DNA from: Pseudogymnoascus destructans
Taxonomy: Eukaryota; Ascomycota; Leotiomycetes; Thelebolales; Thelebolaceae
Assembly: GCF_001641265.1 (NCBI RefSeq)
Contig: NW_020167522.1
Span: 62,001-126,000 of the forward strand
Direction of reading: 5' to 3'
DNA length: 64,000 bases
Shown piece by piece: positions 56,685 to 64,000 of the stretch. Numbering within the stretch: position 1 is the stretch's first letter; every line of letters begins with the position of its first letter. Below the pieces are notes generated by a model. It had not been told where the DNA came from, ran no database searches, and saw only the letters and a program-made list of their open reading frames with translations. Both the position numbers and the translations under genes were made by a program.

Positions 56685-58085
56685 ATGCCGCTCCCATACT
56701 TCTTCCGCTCCTCCTCCCCACACTACTCTCCTTCCATCGACACCTCCGGCGAAACCGATACAATCGCAGACACCATCGCCAGCTCCTCGACTCACCTCAC
56801 GGTCCCCTCGTCACGCGCCTCCGTCTCCTCCTCCAGCAGCAACTTCGACTCATCCTGCCCATCGCCCTACCGCATCGACACACTGATCTCCCAGCCCATC
56901 CTCGAGAGGCATTACGCACCCATAACTACCCTCTCCATCAACATTGAGTCACCCCCGCTCGTCTTCTATGGCGGCGCGTCGACAAGTACAGGTGCCCTGC
57001 TGTCAGGTCAGCTGAAGCTCGATGTCGGAGACGATGAGATGGAGATTCAAGGGTTCGCCATGCGCCTCGGAGTCGACGTCAACATGAAGAAACCCTTCAA
57101 CGCCAGCTGCCCTGATTGCGCAACCAAGTCCTCTGACCTTACATCGTGGAACTTCCTCCCCGAGACCACCATCCTCGGAAAGGGTAAGCCCTTTCATATC
57201 CCTCCCTACCACAACCCCAACTAACACCACCCAGGCGAACACTTCTTCCCCTTCTCCTTCCTCCTCCCAGGCCAATACCAAGTCTGCACCCACAGCTCTC
57301 TCTCCTCCGTAACCTACACCCTCCGCGCCCTCCTCACGCCCACCAACACCGTGCCCCTCCACCTCTCACACCCCCTCTCTGTCCGCCGTGCCATCCGTCC
57401 CCCACTCTACCCGCGCCACTACATCCGCGACTTTCCTCCCACCAGCATCTCCGCACACCTCGCTCTCCCGCCGCTGATCCACCCCACTGGCTCCTTCAAC
57501 GGCGCGCTGAAGCTGAGCGGTATGAACAACATCGTCCTCAAGCGCGTTAACTGGCGCCTCGACGAGACTCAGACCGTCTTCGCGCCATCGTGTCGCCGAC
57601 ACACGCCGCGCGCGGGTTACCTAAAGGGCGTCGTGCGCTCCTCCTTCTGCACCCTCGGCTCCGCGGAGCTAACGAGCGGCTGGGCCACACCCACCTACTC
57701 CACCACAACCCTCGATCTCACCTTCGGCATCGCACCCAATAACACAGCGCTGTGCGACGTCAAGACCGAAGACGGCACCGAAACCGCGCACGCCCTGGTC
57801 GTGGAGCTGCTGGTGGAAAGTAAAGCCGGCACGCGCCTGCTGCGGATGCGCTTCTACCCCGTCGTGACGGAGCGCGAGGAGGGGGGTGTGGCGTGGGATG
57901 AGGAGGCGCCGCCGGTGTATGGGGAGGCGGGGAAGCCGCCGCCGGGGTATATGTATGTTGCTGGCCGCGGGGATGTGCCGAGGTATGAGGAGGTTGTTGG
58001 GGGGAGGGGGAGGGGGCGGGGGCGGGGATTATGGAGGGTGTTGCTTTGCATGGGTAGATGGGGGGGTTCGGGGAGGCTTCTGTGA
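56685..58085 (+). CDS. Arrestin-like trafficking adaptor, LDB19/Art1 type
   Basis: Arrestin-related adaptor that recruits a Rsp5/HulA ubiquitin ligase to plasma-membrane transporters for endocytosis. Two exons, 56685-57183 and 57235-58085 (intron 57184-57234), 1350 nt, 449 aa. After a Ser-rich N-terminus (about 60 residues) the LDB19 arrestin fold begins with LVFYGGASTSTGALLSGQL; later CPDCATKSSDLTSW, HFFPFSFLLPGQY, HPLSVRRAIRPP and RLLRMRFYPVVTE match the family. The APPVYGEAG near the C-terminus contains PPVY, a PPxY site for WW domains. The last 30 residues are a Gly/Arg-rich run from GGGG tracts, perhaps not conserved. Confidence 0.88.
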
Positions 58086-58569
58086 GGGGTTCTGTGAAGG
58101 ATATTCATATTTGACAGGCGTCGGATGGGCAAAATACCAGGCGTTGAATTTGGAGGTTTTGATTTGTTTTTTTAACATCGGGCTAGGGAGGGCATCAGCA
58201 TCGATCATGATGAGGGAGGGCATAGATTGGGGTAGGGTCTATTTTCATTTTCTCGACAGTTCTCCAGGTTACTGTACATACTAGCCTGGACTATTTATAC
58301 AAGGAAATCACATCATATAATCTGAGACTTACACTATCCAGCCAATGCTTCTCATGGTTTTCTTGGGGGGGGTAAACCTGGGGTTCTAGAACATGGCTAG
58401 CCCCCCGAAACCTTGACGGCGAAGTAGAGGGGGTGCAGTATGGAGGGCTTGTGTCATAGGTAGGAAGGTAGGATCTCATTACAAAGAATTGGTTTGCTTT
58501 GAAATGCGATGATTGCCACTTTTGGGCGTGTATTTTAGGGAGGGGGGTATGTAGTCTTGATATAAGGGT
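58086..58569. other. Spacer, no gene seen
   Basis: 484 bases after the arrestin gene up to the sugar-transporter fragment. Nothing recognisable. Confidence 0.4.
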
Positions 58570-59007
58570 GTGCTGACGAGCTGGTTCGACGCTATATGGG
58601 GGGTAGTGATTTGTGCGGCTATGGCGTTGGTTGGGAGTCTCTACGCTAGCGACTCCGTGCATGCTACGTCTGGCTCGGGGCGCTGGGTGGTGATTGTCAG
58701 TATCTATATTTTTGTGTTGGCGTATTGTATGTCTTGGGCTGTAGGATTCAAGTTCTTCGCCTGCGAAATCCAACCCATCCGCAGCCGCGCGACAGCCACC
58801 AGTCTCGGGCAAGCGGCGAATAGTATTACGTTACGAACTTTGGGGTCGCTTTCATCACCCGTGGTTAAGGGGGTGAGGGGCTGGGTTGGTGGTGGGGGGG
58901 TGGTGAGGGCGGAGAGTTTGGCTGCGAGGCATTATCTGACCCCCTCATGGCAAAAATACGCTCATGGCGCAGCATATAGTTGCGTCTCTTGTGGTGCTGT
59001 CAGATAA
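58570..59007 (+). pseudogene. MFS sugar-transporter fragment
   Basis: 145 codons. Residues about 15-90 read as the late membrane spans of a fungal sugar porter: RWVVIVSIYIFVLAYCMSWA, then CEIQPIRSRATATSLGQAAN, a hallmark of the family (usual form EIxPxRxRAxxxS). The rest of the protein is missing on both sides and the tail is unrelated. It is a fragment, not a working gene. Confidence 0.7.
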
Positions 59008-59376
59008 CAAAATAGGAATCAAGTTGTGCTATGTGCGTGACGAAAAAGAAAAAAAAGAGAGGTGAGAGTAGCTCAACGTGACAGGAAATGCGATGACGGT
59101 ATATCTAAATCGGCCTCGGCAGGCGCATTTTGCGGTTCGGTGCTAATGGCACAAAAGGCTTTTGGAGTTGATGGAATTATCTCTACTCTTGCCAGCCAGT
59201 TTATCTAGAAATACCATTACATCCAGCTTGAATGCTACCTACTAATTAATACCCCGTGGGAGAGTATCGGAAATTACCGTCCCTGCTAAAACTTACTCCC
59301 AAATTACCCCCGCGGCTTTAGCCCCTTTCCCCCTTTATTTCCCAAATCTTTACCCCTTTCCCATTTCCCAAACCCT
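59008..59376. other. Spacer, no gene seen
   Basis: 369 bases containing C/T-rich runs (CCCCTTTCCC, CATTTCCCAA) up to the ZIP stop codon. Nothing else recognised. Confidence 0.4.
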
Positions 59377-61398
59377 TTATGCCCATTTCCCAAGCACCCC
59401 CATCAACACCGACCCCCCCACAAAACTGACCCCCGCCACCACCGTCCTCACCAGCGGCGCATCCTTCAAGTCCCCAAACAACCAATCATGCGCCCACAAG
59501 CTCACCAATCCCACCCAGATCAAAACCCCCGCTGACAGCGCATCCAGCGTCCCCAGCGCAATAATCGTCGACGGGTTGTTCCCATTGAATGTATTGAGAA
59601 CGCCGATACCGATCGCCATACCGATTGGCGTGATAACAGCGAATGTGAGTGGCATGGCCCAGTTCTTCGCCTTGCGCCAGGCTGGTACGCTGTTCTCACC
59701 GTCTGAGGGGGAGTGGTCGTCGATAGCAGCGATTCGGGCACCGAGAGCGAGGCCTTCGAACATTTGGTGGAAGATGATGACGACGTAGAGGGTTACGAAG
59801 ACCGAGTCCCCCGCGACGATAAGCGTGATACCCAGCAAGATCGAGTGGAAAATAATCCCCGCCTCCAATACCAGGACCGTCATCGTATCATTCGGGTTCA
59901 CCGACGAGTAGGACTCGGTGTGATGGTGGCTTAGTGCCGCGAGACCGGGAGAATCGGAGTCGCCGTGTGAAGGGTGATTTTTTCCGGCCTCGCCGCCTTG
60001 TGCAGAGGCGGCTTCTCCTTTGTGGGTGGAGGAGGCGAGGGCTTGGGAGGTGATGGTACGGCGGCGCCAGCTGGCGAGGCGGTGGCCGAGATATTCGATT
60101 AGGAAGGCTATGAAGGCGCCGGCCATGGCGATTGCGGTTGTGGTGGCTTCATATTTTAGTTCGCCTAGGCACCTGCGGGGGGTTAGTTATGTAGTGATTG
60201 GTGAGTTATTTTGGAGGTTGGACTTACTCGTTGCCGAACATGAGTTCGGCGTGTGTTAGGAGCTAGGGTAGTGTTAGTTTAGGATGTTTTAGAAGTAGGG
60301 GGTAGGATGTACGTGAACGAAGCCGGTAGAGATGATGACGCCGGTGCCGAATTGTTTGATGATTGTGAAGACGATGCCGGAGACGTTCAGCTTGAGCATC
60401 TTCTTCATGACCAGGGGCGCATAGACAGCTGTTTATTGTTAGTATTGCTCTCCTACCCAACGACAAGCTTTAATTCTTACCAAGTGCGCTTGCAAACAAC
60501 ATCGGGAAGATAAGTCCAATGCGAAGATTTATGTTGTAATCCCTATCCTTCCTTTCACAGGTAGCCACTCCTGACCCTCCTACACAGTGTCTGTGGTTAT
60601 GGATAAGTGAAGGCTCTTCCAAAAATGGTTTACACAGCTTGACTTACTCTACACCAGCATGGAAATGGCAGTTTTCTCCAGATGCCCCGGATTCTTCCGG
60701 ATGTTCTCCTGCAGCTTCAGCAGCTGCCACTTCTACTTCGGTTCCGTCGGGGGCGATGCAGAACCTTTGATGTATTAGCTTCTGTTCGTTGAGGGTGGTG
60801 ATGGGAGTATGTCTTCAATCGATGATGGGATAGGAGGCCCGAGTAGATAATCAATATTAACAAGAGTAACTTACATCTCTACACCGTGGTAATGGCATCC
60901 ATTGTATGCCGTAGGTAAAGGAGCGTCTCCAGTCTGGGTAGCCATCACCTGTACTTCTTCTCCATTTCCCTTAATACAAAATCTGTCAACAGTCAGCATT
61001 ATTCCTTCGCGGAGAGGATAGAAGATGGCACTCACCGCATCGTCCCATGGCTATGGCAGCCTGTGATAGCAGTCGTTTGCGCGGCAGCTGTCGTAGCCGC
61101 AGCCACAGAGCTCGGTGCAGTAGGGGACGCAGTAGGGGACGCAGTAACTAGAGAGCTCGTCGGACGGCCGACTTTAGTCTCCTCGCCATTAGGGAGAAAA
61201 CAATATCTGGCGGTTGATGTTAGCCCTTGCTGCTTTGTAGAGACAGGCTTGGCAATAGAATTGACGGAAGGATAGGGGAGGGAAGGCTTACTCGACATCA
61301 CCGTGCAAGTGACAGCCGGTCAGAGTGACCTGAGCAATCGCTGGCAGAACCAAGCATTGGAGGACCACCGCAGCGATCGTCAAGGGTTTTGAAAGCAT
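59377..61398 (-). CDS. zrfC: ZIP zinc transporter with Cys-His ectodomain (ZrfC-like)
   Basis: Plasma-membrane zinc importer of the ZIP family. Eight exons, read 61398-61292, 61206-61036, 60982-60875, 60764-60648, 60590-60481, 60428-60313, 60262-60228 and 60172-59377; 1560 nt, 519 aa. It starts with a signal peptide (KPLTIAAVVLQCLVLPAIAQ). The extracellular N-terminus (about residues 25-180) has four similar modules: CHLHGDVEYC, CHSHGTMRFC, CHYHGVEMFC and CHFHAGVEHC, split by introns inside each module. Then come the ZIP spans: GTGVIISTGFVHLLTHAELM, FHSILLGITLIVAG and FHQMFEGLALGARIA, which hold the metal-binding His/Glu. A. fumigatus ZrfC has the same layout of N-terminal zinc-binding motifs and serves in alkaline, zinc-poor conditions. 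Divergent from the zincophore gene, which supports this identity. Confidence 0.93.
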
Positions 61399-62585
61399 CT
61401 TGTCGAACGACCGCAGACTTGCTAGGTGTGAAAGGGATGGGTACAAATTTGGATGTAGACAGGGGAATGTTGGAGGAGCACGCTTTCATCTTATAGAAAG
61501 CGGTATAGAAAGTGGTATATAAAGTGGTCTACGGAGTGGCAAAAGGGTCAACTTCGGAGGGATTGATGGAAAAAAGGGTCCAACATCCATCCCACTCCCT
61601 TGGCCAGTAAGTGTAGAGCATGCAAGGCGTAAACCTAGCAAACAGAGTCGCTCACATTGGGATATTTATGAGCTATACCCTAATCAACTCCAGCACCTTC
61701 CCGCCAAGGGCAGTTCTGTCGCTTGGCTGGTCTTGGTAGGGCACCTTGATGGATAAGATTTCCAGTGCTCGTTTGTGCGTATAATCATACCCGATAATAT
61801 GCCATTATCTCTAATTGGATCAATGTAGCAAAGGGAACCAGGTGTCGGCTCAGCCAAGCATAGGCATTTCTTAGCATTCTTAATGAAGCCGTGCATGGTG
61901 AGGATTGGCAACAGGTAGGAGATTGCCACGAGGTTAGCACGTCCACGAGGTTGCGTTACTACCAGCGGAACTATCACCTTGGCGTGCGTATCAACGCAAC
62001 CTGGGTGTATATGATATGTCAACAGGCGACGACGTAGAACGTGATGTGGAGTAAAACCAATGGCTAGACGCGCACGTGGGCGTGGATTCACATTTTCAGT
62101 CCCATCAGCACTCACAGTTGGAACCCCGGCCACTGCGTGTTTTTCCATTCGCTTAGACATGATTATGCCCACTGTTCGGCTAGAGAGAGCCGTTTCCTGT
62201 TTTGTTCTATTGTGGGTGATTGTGGGTAATTTGGGTGATTGTGGGCGTCCAGAAATCCTGTTCCTTCTGTGTTGTGGGCGATCAAGAGACCCTCATGATC
62301 CGCGGGTCATTTATATATTCCGGCGGGGTTCGTGTTAGTAAATCAATAATGGCTATACGCGCGCACGGGTGTGGATTCACAGACTTGTCATACAATTGAC
62401 CCACTGTCCAACAAGGTATCAATACATTTCTCATTTTTGATACATGCCATCTTTCCTCAATGGGAGGAATGGGATGAGTCTTAGATCTTTGGGTATATAA
62501 ACAGCTCTTCCTGCCCCTCGCAGATCTCGTTTGAAGCTGTCAACTCGTACAAGTGCCGTCTATCAATTCCCAGCTACTCTCGATC
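61399..62585. promoter_or_regulatory. Shared promoter region of ZIP transporter and zincophore
   Basis: 1,187 bases between two divergent zinc-acquisition genes. GCCAAG (PacC core, either strand) occurs at 61609, 61703, 61722, 61853 and 61978. CAAGGT (the ZafA-type zinc-response core) occurs at 61743, 61976 and 62412. A TATA box, TATATAA, lies at 62494, about 90 bases before the zincophore ATG; TATATAAA at 61517 faces the ZIP gene. A minus-strand frame of 162 codons (62172-61684) lies inside but I recognise nothing in it. Confidence 0.6.
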
Positions 62586-63682
62586 ATGCGTCTTTCTTCG
62601 GTTCTCGTCGGGGTATCCCTCCAAGCTCTCCAAGCAGCAGCCTTACCCGTTGGCAGCTACGAGTCTCCCTTCACATCCACCTCTCCGGCTCTTGCAACCT
62701 CAACTCCTGCCCTAGCCTATGACTGGAGCTCAGGTTACGTGTCTCAATTCGTCATTCACCCGTCTTGCAACTCGACCGAGCGCCATGAGATCACATCTGG
62801 CCTCGAGCAAGCTGTCACCATAGCGAAGCATGCAAAGGAACACAGTACGGCCCCAACGTCGTCACGTTATCAATTCTTTGTGATAATGTGACTAGACCCC
62901 TTCGCACATCAATGCTAACCATTCTTTAGTCCTCATCCACCGCAACAGCTCCAAGGTCTTCCAGAAGTACTTCGGACAGGGCCCAACCGGCCCCGTCATC
63001 GGATGGCTGGACAAGATCGCCACCGCGAACCGCGCTGGTATCATTTTCCGCTGTGATGACCCAGATAAGAACTGCGCAACCCAAGTCCGTAAGTCTTCAT
63101 CTTCTCTCTCCAATATGGAACTTTCTGACGCAGAGTGCAGGCTATGGAGGACACTACAGGGGCTCCAACGCCACTGCGGAGACTGTCATCTGCCCCCTTT
63201 CATACACAAACCGTCGTCCCCTAACAGCCCTCTGCGCTCGGGGCTTTGACATGGCAACGGGTCGCGCTAACGACTACTGGGCCGCGGATCTCATGCACCG
63301 CCTGTACCACGTCCCGGCTGTCGGCGAAGACGAAATCGGCCACTACGCCGACGGGTACTCTGGGCTTCTCAAACTGGCGGCTGGCGCAAACCACACTGAC
63401 GCTGCACGTAACAGCGCGTCGCTGTCGTATTTCGCTCTTGAAGCGTATGCGTATGATATCTCGGTTCCGGGCGAGGGATGTCCTGGAAAGGTAGTTGAGG
63501 AGGAGCATGATCACGGCGCGAGCGCGACTAGCTCGGCTGCCGGTGCTGCTGCCACGTCAGTTAATCCAACGAGGGTTATTCCTGGGTCACCGACTGCTGC
63601 TGCCCCGGTAGCTACAGCAGCTGGAGGCGGAGCTGGGAAGGAGTGCCATACTCATGATGATGGAACGGAGCATTGCACGTAG
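62586..63682 (+). CDS. aspf2: Secreted zincophore, Aspf2/Pra1 family
   Basis: Secreted zinc-scavenging protein of the Aspf2 (Aspergillus) / Pra1 (Candida) family, which captures zinc outside the cell and delivers it to the partner ZIP transporter. Three exons, 62586-62844, 62930-63088 and 63141-63682; 960 nt, 319 aa. Signal peptide: RLSSVLVGVSLQALQAAALP. Family motifs: HPSCNSTERHEI, CDDPDKNC, GGHYRGSNATAETVIC, DLMHRLYHVPAVGEDEIGHY (a HxxxH-like zincin site) and ALEAYAYDISVPGEGC. The C-terminal tail is low-complexity and ends CHTHDDGTEHCT, a zinc-binding end like that of Pra1. An upstream in-frame GTG start is ignored; the ATG at 62586 precedes the hydrophobic signal directly. Confidence 0.93.
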
Positions 63683-64000
63683 GTTTTTGCGGAAGGCCAC
63701 ATGTCGTGCTATAATTGCATTGTTTCACGAGCGACGAAAAATTTCGTGAGGCGATTTTATTTGATAAATGTAGCCTAGAATTAATAGCTGCGCGCATCCA
63801 TTTTGCAATTACTTTATATATATATATATATTACCTCATCCCGCAGAGAACAGTAACTTTACAAGTTGTATAAGTGTGTTGGCCGAGGTTGGGACATCCG
63901 GAGTACGGACAAACCTCCCCCGCGCCCAAACATCACAAAGCTGGAAGTTGGATGTATGACATCATTCCCCCTCCATGGACGACGTCATGTACCCCAGTAC
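63683..64000. other. 3' flank of zincophore gene
   Basis: 318 bases; a short TATATA run at 63815. No gene seen before the window ends. Confidence 0.4.

Overview
This is nuclear DNA from a filamentous ascomycete (Pezizomycotina). The evidence is protein-coding genes with short introns of about 45-80 nt (GTRAGT-type donors, CTAAC-like branch sites, YAG acceptors), typical fungal families (Cul4, Nup192, Tel1/ATM, Mip1, a Sit/Arn siderophore transporter, an LDB19 arrestin, an Aspf2/Pra1-type zincophore) and a Fot1/pogo transposon. The exact taxon cannot be named from the window. All exon joins were worked out by eye from splice signals; for each complete spliced gene model the exon lengths sum to a multiple of three and the joins restore family-conserved protein.

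1-30 kb is a conserved block: a broken GH28 polygalacturonase (1-1076), a CUL4-type cullin (minus), Nup192 (minus), Tel1/ATM kinase (plus, divergent from Nup192), a CofD/UPF0052-like protein, a RING-finger protein resembling SUMO-targeted ubiquitin ligases (minus), a decayed uL16/RPL10 paralogue, mitochondrial DNA polymerase gamma, and a small single-pass membrane protein.

29.3-42 kb is accessory: a spacer with TTGCGCAA dyads, a large proline-rich protein (minus), a dead PIF/Harbinger transposase, a 2.2-kb nest of direct and inverted repeats, an apparently intact 1,859-bp Fot1/pogo transposon with perfect 42-bp terminal inverted repeats, a solo LTR with a 5-bp target duplication, and an intron-containing tRNA-Thr(UGU).

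42-49 kb holds a disordered Ala/Pro-rich protein with a possible CaaX end, frame-broken coding-like sequence behind it, a seven-exon siderophore transporter, a 40-bp minisatellite (10 copies) and tRNA-Gln(CUG). 49.7-56.5 kb is mostly decayed: a broken SNF2-helicase relic with a perfect 21-bp hairpin inside, orphan fragments, and a run of simple repeats.

56.6-64 kb returns to ordinary genes: an LDB19/Art1-like arrestin adaptor, a sugar-transporter fragment, and a divergent pair of an eight-exon ZIP zinc transporter (ZrfC-like, with four Cys-His motifs in its ectodomain) and a secreted Aspf2/Pra1-type zincophore. These two fit the known alkaline zinc-scavenging unit, and their shared 1.2-kb promoter region carries several PacC-like and ZafA-like motifs. 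This pair is the most coherent functional system in the window.
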